From positions 4,207,705 to 4,271,704 of the forward strand of contig OY365808.1 of assembly GCA_959347315.1 (NCBI GenBank): 64,000 nt of DNA, read 5' to 3'. The notes under the pieces were generated by a model, which saw nothing but the letters and a program-made list of their open reading frames with translations, searched no databases and was not told the origin of the DNA. The position numbers were made by a program, and so were the translations under genes. Below are positions 46,718-57,930 of this stretch, in pieces; position 1 is the first letter of the stretch; the number at the start of each line of letters is the position of its first letter. Origin of the DNA: Bimastos eiseni (Eukaryota; Annelida; Clitellata; Crassiclitellata; Lumbricidae).

Positions 46718-47336
46718 CGAGAAGAGATATATGGAATGTGGGAGTCAAAGAGAGACAGACAGACAGAGACAGAGGGAGATGGAGAAAGATGGATCGACCC
46801 TTACCAAGAGCAACACTGATTCCGAGCATGCTCATGAAATCTACTGTCCATTATTCCATTAAACGTACACGCATTACCCTATCCGCCTATTCCCTATATT
46901 TATCCATATGCAAGCATAGGGCGACGCTACCATAGAAATTGTTTTTTATTAGACCCCAAACGCTTAATAAAAACGGAAATGGCTCCAAGATAAAGGTGAT
47001 AGTTTTGTTTTGCTGTTGAAAAACTACGCGTGAAGTAACTCTTCGATGGAGTACACCAGACCATTTTTAAAACGAGTGCTGATAAGACATGGTTTCTGAT
47101 AGTAACAACGGCGGTGCATGGACTCCAAATTTAGCTGCCTTGTAGAATGTGATCTCATTGTAACAGAACCTCGTTATAATTGCATAAGATGGACCTTAGT
47201 GACATTGTTAGATTAAGCTCTCGGTGTTGCCTTGTGTAGAGTAAAGTAATGTAAGACGAAGTTCAATGCTTGTTTCGAAACGTAATACTATGTGATTTGT
47301 GTGATTTTTTAATCAAGCACAACCTTCTGTAGCTCC

Positions 47337-47343
47337 TATAAAA
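47337..47343 (+). promoter_or_regulatory. Candidate TATA box upstream of the neuropeptide gene
   Basis: TATAAAA lies about 310 bp before the chosen ATG. A second TATAAAT is at 47609-47615, only about 45 bp before it. Either could be the core promoter if the transcript has no 5' intron; an upstream non-coding exon is equally possible. Low certainty. Confidence 0.25.
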
Positions 47344-47656
47344 TGAGCATAGTATTCAGCATGCACATTGCAATCGTGAACTCCAAGCTCCGAGGGCGAC
47401 ACTCGAAAGCTAAGCGCTGGGCACCAGCTTGTTCATCGGCTTCAGTAGTCTGTTATCAAATCTGTGAGTTTACATGAGGATTCTCTTTCGGCTGAATGTG
47501 TGTGACGTATCGAATCCGCACGGCCCCAAGTCATTCGCTGATGGTCGATATGCAAATTCTCCTTTTGAAGATCAAAACATGGCATGAGATGCATGCGTGC
47601 ACATATCATATAAATTGGGTAATGTCCATAATTGCGTTTCGCCATTTGTGATTCAG

Positions 47657-49177
47657 ATGTTCTACACGTTATCAACGTCTCGCTATACCGGAAGTCTGCT
47701 TCTGTTCCTACTCGGCTGTCTACAAATGGCAATCGCTGACGTCAGTTCCGCCTTTCCCGTCACGCACATTCTGTCATCGATAGACGACCAGGGTTCCACA
47801 GGCGGGGCTGGTCCTTCCGCGAAGGACTCGAATCCATGTGGCAAGCTGGAGAGTGGTTGCAACGAAGACCAGACGTCAGAATATCAATTTCCACGACGAC
47901 TTCCTTTTGCAGACAATCTCCTGGAGAAGAGTTCCAACTACGAGCTGCACAGTCCACCAGGCACGGATCTTGCTGAAGAGGTAAACGCCGGATTGACGCC
48001 GCTGGAAAGGGGGCCTGAATATCGCGGAGGTACCACCAGTAACCAGAACAACCCTCCGGCGATGGATCGACCTATCTGGAATGTTCCGTTTCGAGTTATC
48101 CATGGAACTCGGAGGAACCTCTTAAAATTTGGAAAGCGCTCGTCTGTTGGGGGGTCTGATGGATATCGGTTCAAGTTTGGAAAGCGACCTAGAGACGTCG
48201 AGAAGCGGATGTTCAAGTTCGGGAAACGGTTCGATGGGTTTTCGGATGATCAGCGTCTTGTGGCTGCAGAAGAAAAACGAATGTTTAAATTTGGAAAAAG
48301 GTCAGACGACTTGCGTTATGATCCAAATTTAGAAACTGGAGAAGAAAAACGAATGTTTAAATTTGGAAAACGGAGAGACGATTTGCAAGATGATTCAAAT
48401 TTGGAAACTGGAGAAGAAAAGCGAAGGTTTAAATTTGGAAAGCGAGCAGACGATTTATCCGATGAATCGAGGCTTACAGCGAGAGAGGAGAAGAGAATGT
48501 TCAAATTTGGGAAACGTTTCGACCGTTTTTCGGACGACCTGAACAATTCTGCGGACGACGAAAAAAGAATGTTTAAATTCGGAAAACGATTAGACGATTC
48601 ACAGAATGATCTGAACATGGAGAATGAAGAAGAAAAACGAAAGTTTTCATTTGGAAAAAGGACAGACGATGATATCCAGGTTGCTCCAAGCAAATCTGGC
48701 GTGGATGAAGCACGAATGTCGAAATTTGGAGAATGGTCCAAGTCTTTGCCGGAAGAGCAGAACCTCGAGGAGTCTATGGATGAAAAGCGGATGATCAAGT
48801 TTGGGAAGAAGGCGGACGGATACAACGATGATGAACTGTCAAAGTCGGAAACTCAGACGAAGGGACTCGTTCAATCTCGGGAAGAGGGAAAACGTATGTT
48901 CAAATTAGGGAAGAAGTCTGACTCGCTCGATGAAGAAATCGCACATTCGGAGGATAAGCGCAAGATCATGTTTGGCAAGAGGGAAGCAACAATGTGGGAT
49001 AAAGAACATCCGGTCTTCGACGAAAGTCTGAACTCGATAGAAGCGGATGCGGAAGAGGAAGCGCCGCAGGAAAAACGGAGACCGAAATTCCAGTTCGGAA
49101 GACGACTTTCACCCCGTCCGGAAGACCTTTCGGCGAAAGTGCGCAGCAAATTCAAACTCGGGAAAAGATCTGAGTGA
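47657..49177 (+). CDS. Precursor of KFamide neuropeptides (MFKFamide-rich)
   Basis: 506 residues in one uninterrupted frame. The ATG at 47657 is preferred because it puts a classic signal peptide at the N-terminus (hydrophobic core residues 12-27, likely cut after Ala27), so the product enters the secretory pathway of peptidergic cells. After an acidic spacer with two cysteines (61 and 68), residues 152-506 hold about fourteen peptides bounded by dibasic sites and followed by the Gly amidation donor: NLLKFG, a longer one ending FKFG, MFKFG five times (185, 209, 233, 281, 305), RFKFG, KFSFG, MIKFG, MFKLG, KIMFG, RPKFQFG and SKFKLG. A unit at 353-360 has lost both cleavage and amidation residues. 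Spacers of about 10-20 acidic residues separate the units, as in FMRFamide-type precursors, but the penultimate residue is Lys instead of Arg. Mature peptides probably act on G-protein-coupled receptors or peptide-gated channels. The exact family is uncertain. Confidence 0.93.
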   Translation: MFYTLSTSRYTGSLLLFLLGCLQMAIADVSSAFPVTHILSSIDDQGSTGGAGPSAKDSNPCGKLESGCNEDQTSEYQFPRRLPFADNLLEKSSNYELHSPPGTDLAEEVNAGLTPLERGPEYRGGTTSNQNNPPAMDRPIWNVPFRVIHGTRRNLLKFGKRSSVGGSDGYRFKFGKRPRDVEKRMFKFGKRFDGFSDDQRLVAAEEKRMFKFGKRSDDLRYDPNLETGEEKRMFKFGKRRDDLQDDSNLETGEEKRRFKFGKRADDLSDESRLTAREEKRMFKFGKRFDRFSDDLNNSADDEKRMFKFGKRLDDSQNDLNMENEEEKRKFSFGKRTDDDIQVAPSKSGVDEARMSKFGEWSKSLPEEQNLEESMDEKRMIKFGKKADGYNDDELSKSETQTKGLVQSREEGKRMFKLGKKSDSLDEEIAHSEDKRKIMFGKREATMWDKEHPVFDESLNSIEADAEEEAPQEKRRPKFQFGRRLSPRPEDLSAKVRSKFKLGKRSE

Positions 49178-49849
49178 CCGAACCGTGGTCCAGTTGAAAC
49201 CCTCTCCATTGCACGTTGATTGGCTGCAGTAACGCCGCCTTTGTCGGACCCAATATGAGCACTAGTTACTGTGAAGGTCTGTCAAATATTGGCACAATAT
49301 ACTGTGTAGGTCAATGACTCCATAAACTGGCGTGTCTAACGTAAACACTTAATCGGGCAACTTGGTCAATAACTGAATTTCGAGAAGGCAATTATTAACC
49401 AGATTATTTATTGGTCTGTCAGTTACGATGCTTGTGTGATTGATAAAGACAAGAGTAAGGAGATTTCGGCTTTCTCTTAAAGTCATTCAGCAAGGTTAGA
49501 AGCCTGCAAGTCTGTACAGCGCACACATTTCTGAAGAAACTAAACGTTTCAGAGATATGTTAGAGAATAATCTGTAAATATATAGACCAATTCGAAACTA
49601 ATAATATCTTAAAGGACCTACTGAGTCTGGTATTATTATATTTGAATTAATTTTGGTCGCGTTATCCAGGTTAAGCATTAGTGTATTTAATATGAAAAGG
49701 GATGTAACATATGATTTATAATTCATATGACACCTGTCAGAATCTCTGATCGAGGACAATAGATTGAAGTAATTGACAATAATCGTCAATGGTATATTCA
49801 CGTTTAGCGTTGGAGATAAAAACGAAGCAAGCACAGCTCACACAGAGAA
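49178..49849. other. 3' flank of the neuropeptide gene
   Basis: Probably contains the 3' UTR, but no convincing AATAAA signal was found. No further gene. Confidence 0.45.
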
Positions 49850-49990
49850 GTTGGTGTTAACGGTGTGGGATCAAGATCAGCAGTACATCAATACTTTCTT
49901 TTCCCACGCACAAACGCCCGTTGAGAGCGATGCTGATTTGAGCGGCGCTATATAAATGCTTGATTACATTACATTACATTGCATTACAAT
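49850..49990 (+). repeat. LINE/SINE 3' tail with (ATTAC)n
   Basis: GAGCGGCGCTATATAAATGC (49937-49956) followed by a TTACATTACATTACATTGCA tail. This is the same terminus found at 17233, 24605, 29870 and 44380, here with its short tandem tail intact. Confidence 0.75.
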
Positions 49991-51683
49991 ACGCGTATTA
50001 CAAGCCCGCAATGCATGTCCAAACGCTGTTCAATAAGAACGCAAATATTTAATTCTACTGGCTTCTATAGAGCCGTTTTCACAATGCCCAAACCGCCAGT
50101 CGTTAATGGCTTCAATTGGTACTAGGTTATATACATGTAAAAGTCTTTCCAATCATTCAGTCCAAGAACAGATTTCGCAACAACTACTTAGTAAATATAG
50201 GCTATATATACTAGCTGTTAACCCGTGAAGAATCACGAGTCGATAAATATAATAGCTCTCGATTCATCCCGTTTCCTCCCATTGCAAAGCAAGGCTACAA
50301 CTTGCACCTCGAAGGCAACGAAATTGAGAGGCCATCGCAATGTTTACCCGTGAAACGCCTTCTGAACAACGTTGTAGACTAGGCTATTACTAACGGCGAT
50401 TCAACCGATTCAAAATAGAGTTTCATCCTATAAGTGTGCATTTTACGTTAATAACTGCAAATAGACTTCCATTACACGATTTCCTTAATTTTAATAACTG
50501 TAGACATAGTTACACAGGCGTGAATAAAACGTTTTTTAAAATACTCAGACAGGGTTTGTGCGCTCTCCAATCACGCGCCTTGCCCTTGAATCAGACAGAC
50601 GATCAGACATTCAGACAGATGGACACGTGATTTGGGTAATTATATAGACATATATTACAGCTCGTTCTTTATTAGTGGTGCTTTAGATGTGGGGCGATTA
50701 CAATTTCGATGCACTGAATAATGCAAAACATTAGAGCAGACTAAAGAAACGACAAAAGAATATAAATTTTATTATATTGGATATATGAAAGATAAGATTT
50801 CACCTGAATACTATGTCTCAGATATGTACAACAAACGTTTGTTTCGTTCTTTTTAAATCTCGTTTTTATCGATTTTTATTTTTCGGTCCGTTTTTCCTCG
50901 TTTTTTAAATTGTTATTATTTAGGTCCATTCATTTAATTGTTTGCTTTCTTTTGTTATTTTGTTCAGTTTAATTTGTCTTAATAGCCTTTATGCGAATCC
51001 ACAGATACAAGTATGAAACGTCAACCGGATATGGTCTATGGATGTCAACACGTCAATCTTGTAAGCGTACACGCCGTCTGATGCTTGGCGGGCTGGGAGG
51101 GGTGCGAAATGGAATTATAATCCTGCTTTGATGGACGAGAAGAAAAAAATTATCAGTGGCTAATATGAAATACCTTTACTATGACCGCGAGAAAGTTATT
51201 TATTCGGGTGACATGATCCGTATTAGAGGTTATCTTGAGGGTGACAATAGCTATATAAATCTTGTGAAAATTGCCAAAGCACATCAAGAGTTGATTAGAG
51301 AAGTGAACAGCGAGAGGATGAAACAAAACACGATGAAAAGAAAGTCAGATTGTAGAGGCGATTCATGTTGCACTCACTTAGTGCTTGATAGGAAAGCTGT
51401 TATTTGAGGATTAAATTTGAACTGTGTAATCAGAATTTTCAACATTAAAGTGCAATAAAAAAAATGCGAAAAGCACATTTATTGTTTCTCGTTTTTTCAC
51501 CGTTTATGCGTTTTATATTACATGAAAAACGCCATTTTTTTTACCGTTTTTTATTTAGTTTTCTCCGTTTTTTAAATTTATTCTATGTTTAATCCTTAAT
51601 AGATACATAGTGGACAGAAAAATTATAAGAGTGATGTATGGTCTAACTGTACGCTATATTAACTGCGCTTAGGTAGGCAGGTT
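49991..51683. other. Gene-free stretch with a small ORF
   Basis: An 83-codon frame with a charged, coding-like composition lies at 51156-51407 (+). It is flanked on both sides (50845-50910 and 51480-51580) by similar CGTTTTTT/TTTTTATCG tracts. A TATGAAACGTCRACCGGATATGGTCTA word occurs at 51012 and 52276, so the interval may be part of a repeat unit. Function unknown. Confidence 0.4.
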
Positions 51684-51766
51684 GTTGCAGTTTAACGACA
51701 CTGTGTGGTAACAAAGACCATTAGCGTCGCCCTCCTCCTTTATCCAGACTTGGGACTGGCACTGGC
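51684..51766 (-). repeat. RTE-type LINE 3'-end fragment (inverted copy)
   Basis: Reverse-complement match to 43650-43734 with a few differences. Confidence 0.65.
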
Positions 51767-52069
51767 CGAGTACTACCAGTGGCGGAGTTAGCTATGCATT
51801 TTATGCACCATAAGTTATCTGTTAATCTAGCCTGGCTGTGCATCGAGATTATATACAGAGTTGAAAACCGTCAGTAAGGAATGTCCTACATGCACATGCA
51901 CATGTAAGCCTACATGTATGGACTCGAGATTTCAACTCAGCAGAAACTCTGAATTTAATAATTAATGCTGACAGTCAAACCATGAGCTTAATCACCTATG
52001 AAGCACTGAACATTCTATGTCAGACAACATCGAAGTCTTCTGCATTCGGACAGCGGACGACCGGAATAG

Positions 52070-52225
52070 ATGTAGGCTACGATCCTCATCTAAAAATCTA
52101 CTACAAGTTCCACGGTCTTTTACGATGTTTGGCTTACCGTTCCCCTCTCTGTCGCTCGACCCACTGCGTGGAACAGTCTCTCCCAACAAAGTGAAAAATG
52201 TGTCAACTCTTGAAACATTTTAAAT
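52070..52225 (+). pseudogene. LINE 3' end fragment
   Basis: Reads LRSSSKNLLQVPRSF in one frame and then ARPTAWNSLPT in another, the paired C-terminal blocks of LINE polymerases, separated by a frameshift. Confidence 0.6.
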
Positions 52226-52783
52226 CACAGCCAATTAGGGACTCAACTATTTGAAGTAGACTATCATATGACAGTCTATGAAACGTCGACCGGATATGGT
52301 CTAACTGTAGACCATACAGTTATGGTATATAATTATAACCTATTACTTGTTCACAACCGGTTCACATAATTTGTGACGTATGATTATGTTCGCATAGTTT
52401 TTGATCCTTTCTACGTCTGGCGAACATATGATAACAATTTTATGATATTATAACAATAGACCTACTGATAATATAATAATGTATAAACATGTAACATATG
52501 TTGCATAACAGATGTCAAAGGAAAGGGCGTGACTGTCCATGCGTTCAATAACAATCAATAAGTCATACTGAAACTTTGAGAAGAGAAAATAGGCCTATCA
52601 AGCAGTGATTAGACTGTCCCCATAGATGGTGCATTCTTTGTGTAGTCAGGAGAGACTGTTATACGCAGTGAGTCTATCTACAGAGAAGGAGCAGCTGTTT
52701 ATTTGTAAGGGGTCTGAAGAGACTTTACTACCCTTACAATATCATCAAGCTGCATTGCGTCACATTATTTCAGGGTGAGTACA
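52226..52783. other. Gene-free stretch
   Basis: Nothing recognised apart from the repeated TATGAAACGTCGACCGGATATGG word at 52276. Confidence 0.5.
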
Positions 52784-53045
52784 ATGTGCATAGAGTATGC
52801 CAATATTTACATAGAGCATGCCAATATTTACATAAAGTATGCCAATATTTACACAGAGTATGCCAATATTTACATAGAGTTTGCCAATATTTACATACAG
52901 TATGCCAATATTTACATACAGTATGCCAATATTTAAATACAGTATGCCAATATTTACATACAGTATGCCAATATTTACATACAGTATGCCAATATTTACA
53001 TACAGTATGCCAATATTTACATACAGTATGCCAATATTTCGTATC
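52784..53045. repeat. 21-bp minisatellite TATGCCAATATTTACATACAG
   Basis: About 12 tandem copies of a 21-bp unit with few substitutions; the left copies carry CATAGAG, the right ones CATACAG. As 21 is divisible by 3, each strand has one open 7-residue repeat frame (CQYLHTV on plus, NIGILYV on minus). No start context or signal peptide, so it is treated as a minisatellite. Confidence 0.95.
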
Positions 53046-56000
53046 AAGCTATAGATATTTCCAATATTAAATCACGTTGAAGGATGATGAAAAGGTCTGA
53101 CTTGCAATCTGTCTGCTAGGAATTTAATAACCAAGAGAGGAAATTCCATTCTTATCCGTTCCACTTCCTCTCTTACCTCCTCTTTTGCCTTCGACCTCTG
53201 CCTATCTGATTTTTCAGCTCTGTTTGGCTTTCTGCGTTTCTGTGTGTGTGCCTGTGTATGCATGCTGTTTGTGTCCATATGCCTTTGTGCCTTCCTGTGT
53301 CTTGTATCTGTATCTCTCAGAATGTACTTATGTGCCTGTAACTGCGTGCCGTTCAGTAGTATACCCATATTCGTGTTGGCCTTCCTGCATATATTCACAT
53401 TTCTGTTGGAATCTATCAACCCATCAGAACCCATATAGGCCTATCTGTCTGCATGTTTCCTACCTTACCCAACGTTGTGTCTGTCTATATCTTTCTGTCG
53501 TCCTTCCTCCTATATTTCTATGCATATCTGTACATGTATCTGTCTCCAACACGAATTGCGTCTATAATTATTGACTTTCTTTCGTTTCCATACCAAAAGA
53601 CTGCAGTTTTTCATTCTCCTGCTTTTCGCTTTCATCATTGACGCTTTGTCGCCGATATGCTCGCAGTCGATGGCGGCCATTAGAACCTTTTGTGGCGCCG
53701 TCACTTCTCATCAGACGATTTCCGGTCTGCCATGTTGAGAAAGGCACTTGACAACCGAATTCAACGATGTCAGTCAAAACGATTTGTAAGGCAGTGGCAA
53801 TGAGATCCTTGACCTGAACACTTGTACTCGCACAACGTTCCATCACAATAAAACTGCGACAATAGTGGAGGGATGATGCGTTTGAACAGCTGTAGGGCCT
53901 TCAATAAATGACGTAATGTACCTATGGGTGGGAGTCACACATCTTTTGATAATTTGTGATGTAGGTGAGGGAGATTAAAAAACATCAATATGAGTCACTT
54001 GATTTTAAAATTTCACTCAATTAAACAAGTTCCACGTAATTGCCATTTGGCAGTGATCGCTACTTCAATAATTATTTAGCAACACTAATGATGATTAGTG
54101 CATTCTTTATTTTTGGATTGTGTAATTTTACGCTCGGTGTCAATTTTGGGTGTTGGAAGTGAGGCAGCCATTTTGTAAGTTTCAATATTAACGATAGCAG
54201 CAGTAGCAACAATGATAATAAAATAAGTATCTTTGAGTTCAATACCTACATTTAAGCCATTAAATTTTGTTCTACTGGCGTCGATAAGCGCATTAAATTA
54301 TGTCACGTGATAATTATGTCGCGATGGCAACCAAATTTCTATGAGATTTTGGAACAGGAAACTTTGTTTGCATGTATTTTGTAAATATTTCTTATACTAC
54401 TGCACGAATGAAATGTTGCTACCAGACTGCGCTTTGCTTACCATTGCTACTGTCGATACAGACAATGCATTTAAGACCAATTAGCTAATAAACAAGCAAA
54501 GGTTTTTAAAATTTTCGCATTAAAACCAGTATACTACGTAGGCCTATAGGCCCTGTTGCTTAACTAAAGAGGCGCAGTTTAATGCGAATTTTTATTCTAT
54601 TTTTAGATCTTTTTATTTCGGTTGGGTACACCTTTGACTTCTACTTTACTACGAGCCATTTAGACTGACTACTTTGTCCTTTTTATGCATTTAATCCTCT
54701 TTTTACATATCAATGCCTATTCGCTACCGTAGAACTAATTGCAATTATTATTTTTACAGCCTTCTTATTTGTCTATTGTCAATTTTGCCATTGCACATAT
54801 TCGATCGTTTCTTCACAGAACTAACAAACAAAATAATTGCAATTATTTTGTCATATTTTAAAACTGATTTTAATTCGCTCTTACCAATGAGTAATTAACC
54901 TACCATGCCTGACAAGATGTTGGACTGTGATGCCAAATTACAGAATTAAGATGTAGGGATGATAATGTTGGCAAGAACCAGAGAATGGTAATGGCACGTC
55001 ATCATCTTCACGTGATTTAGGCTGCTCAATGGTTTTAGTATTTGCAATCTGTTCAAAAAGGCTAAAAATAAAATGATTTTAATGTCGTAATCTCCCCAAA
55101 CCAGGAAAGAGAGAACTGGATTGTAATGTCGTAGACATTTTCCGTTTTTAGATTTACAAGAAATAAACGGTAACAAAATAGGAACGAAGGTGGTAGACCC
55201 TTATAGATCTTGATTCTGATTAAGTGCCCAGCTGCAACCAAAAGACAACACCCTGAGCTCTAGGAACTAGTGAGTATGCCTAGGCCTACTCGCAGACCTG
55301 ATAGAATGCAGCTGCCAGAGGCCTATACAGATAAACGGAGTTTCAACGCTGGATCAGATTATCTGGAGTTTCGCCCGACAGTCTCCACTTCACTTGTGAG
55401 AGAGGAGTTGAAGTGAAAGGCGAGCTCCTTGCAGGTTGTTTCCAGTTCGCGGGATTTCCTTACAAATGTGGAAACACGGTGACTGATTTTCTGGCACTAG
55501 AGTGCGGGCTAGACGTCGTTCAATGTGCAGAGAGGAACCTTGAGCCATCCACGTTCTGGCGTTTGCGCAATTCTGGACTATGGAAGGAGGCCAATGTGTC
55601 CTATTTTTTTTGTAAAAGTTCAAGCCGCAGGGACGACAAGTAATTTGTCTTCGTGATCATATTTTTATGGCGCTATATAAATAATCATGTAAATATATGC
55701 GTGCAATGCATACATGCGTGCATACATTTCTCGTCCACAGTGTTTCAATATTCAATTGATCCTACGGCCATATCGTGCTAAGTAGATAACATTTATTACC
55801 ATTCTGAAGAAGTTATTTACTTAAGGGCTTATTAGTTATTTACTTAGGGCTTATTAGTTATTTACTAATGGGCTATCTCCGGCTTCAGGTAAATGAATAA
55901 ATAAATGTAGAAAACGTAGACACATGTAGTCTATCTATCCTGCAGTTGCTTTGCGATTCTTAGGAAGACCGATTGGAAAAATATGCAGATCTGAATTGTC

Positions 56001-56884
56001 TTACGTGCCATCGCACTGTCTTTACTTTTGCAAATGGATTTACCAACTGGAGATACGTTACAATGTCTTCGTCGCTCGATTGTGGACAGATACTCAATCA
56101 CGCTCTGGAAAATAGCATCCGAACTGCCACGTTGAAACCCAAAGGAAATCACCTAATGAGAGATAACAAGTTAATGATCGCGCATTGAATCTATGATTTG
56201 GGGAAATTAGACGAGGCGAACGGAAGAAAGATTTACGCAACTTATGCAAATACGCGCAAATGCAGCATAAGTATTGGAGCGAAATGCCAGCGATTGACGC
56301 CTAGTCAGGCGATTTGGGTGACAGCCAGGCAGCTTCATGTTGCCCCTAGGTACACCATAAATATTATGATGTGAAATCAACGACAGGTGCACTCTGAAGA
56401 CGAATGTGCCGTGAACGTTCTGGGAAATACTAACTTTCGAGCAAAGTGTGGAGTCAGTTATTCTTAAACGTGATTTGTCTCAAAATGTCGCACCAACAGT
56501 TTCAAAATTGACAGCGTTAACGACCAGTAAATTTTCTGGCCGTTTTCATTATATAGACCCTACAGTAGGCCTAAGTTGGACTGGACCACTTTAGAATCGT
56601 CTGTTGGCAGAAATTATGATGTTTTGGTTAATAAAGTTATCCTTGACCCTTGATGGAAAATCTGCTGAATTCAAAGAGCTCTGCTGCTAATTTGTTTTTG
56701 AAGAAATGGCTAACCTTCAAAAAGCTTCTACCCCAAACGTCTTTGAGGAACGGTTGGAAAGTGTTTAGAATAAGAATGTGAAGCATAGGCCAAAAATTGC
56801 TCCAACGTGTCATCAATTTGCCTATATTGCAAAAATACCTACGTATTTCAAGCATGATTCTATATAGGGCATTGACAGAATTTA
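53046..56884. other. Gene-free stretch with TCTG tract
   Basis: The interval 53205-53560 is a degenerate TCTG/TGTC tract. The interval 55400-55680 has a 76-codon frame ending near a GGCGCTATATAAATAATC LINE-like terminus (55669-55686), so it is likely another LINE tail. A weak hairpin AACGACCAG/CTGGCCGTT lies at 56519-56544. No gene recognised. Confidence 0.45.
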
Positions 56885-57030
56885 ATTTTTAAAATCGCAG
56901 AAAATAATGAAAAATATTGGAAAATAGTAGAACATTGAAAATCGTTGAAAAATAGTAGAAATTAGTAGAAACAGTGGAAAATAACAGAAAATAGTATTTA
57001 ATTTAAAATAGTACGAAATAGTTGAAAATA
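56885..57030. repeat. Degenerate GAAAATAGTA tract
   Basis: About 12 diverged copies of a decamer-like unit (GAAAATAGTA, with GAAATTAGTA and GAAAATAACA variants), purine-rich on the plus strand. Confidence 0.7.
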
Positions 57031-57304
57031 GTTCTGTGTGCCTGTAGGCCTATTCATTAAATCGGATGATCGGACACAATCATTGACTCTTGCAAGTCTT
57101 GAGAATCGGTCCACGGCTCAATAGACACGATGTCTCTTTCAACCGTTGAAGGGATATCCGTTGGTTGGGCGATAATTAGTGATAGTAATAGTACTGAGAA
57201 CGCACGAGGCTGGCAGGTTGAGGTTCTATCACGAAGGATCAAAAGCTCCTCGCTAGAGACCGCGGAAAGGATCGGCGGCCAATTACAGCAGCTACACGAC
57301 AAAG

Positions 57305-57930
57305 GAAATAATACCTCTAACTGTACCTCTATCTCTGCATCTGTCTCAATCTATTTCTCTATCGATCTCTGCTTCTATCTATATCTGTCCCATCTCTCTC
57401 TATCTTTGCCTCTATCCATCTCTGCCTTTATCTTTGCCGCTATCTCTGCCTCTAGCTCTGCTCCATACTCTGCCATTATCTGTGCCTCTATATATCTTCT
57501 TTCTATAGCTGCCTCTATATATGCCTCTATGTCTGCCTCTATCACTGTCTCTATCTCTGCCTCTAACTCTGCATTAGTTTCTATAACTCTATATCTGCCT
57601 CTATATCTGCCTCTAGCAATTAGAATCTTTCTCTGCCTCCATATATCTATCTCAAGCTCTGCATCCATCTCTACCTCCAGCTCTGCCTCTATCTCTTCCC
57701 CTATCTCTACCTCGTTCTACCTCTGTCTTCACCTCCATCTCTGTATGTATGTTTATCTCTATCTCTGCCTCTGCCCCTACAAGTATAACTGCCCCTATCT
57801 CTGCCTCTATATCTGTCATTATATCGTCCAGGATATCTGCCTCTAACTCTGCCTCTATCTCTGCCTTTATCTGTGTCTCTCTTCCTATCTTTATCTCTGT
57901 TTCCATCCCTGTCTCTAACTCCGTCTCCAT
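57305..57930. repeat. 12-bp minisatellite CTCTATCTCTGC
   Basis: About 50 diverged copies of a 12-bp unit, giving a Ser/Ile/Ala repeat frame on plus (ISAS) and an Ile/Glu/Ala frame on minus (up to 238 codons). No start context or domain, so these frames are artefacts. Confidence 0.9.

Noticed and set aside
47597..47656. Upstream GTG extension of the neuropeptide frame
   Set aside because: No ATG is present before 47657, and starting earlier would put 20 residues ahead of a good signal peptide.
47737..47744. CRE palindrome TGACGTCA at the neuropeptide gene
   Set aside because: It falls inside the coding sequence just after the signal peptide, so it is not evidence of a promoter element.
52760..53070. 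CRISPR-like regular repeats
   Set aside because: Units are contiguous 21-mers without unique spacers, and the genome is eukaryotic. The same applies to the 16-bp array at 41975.
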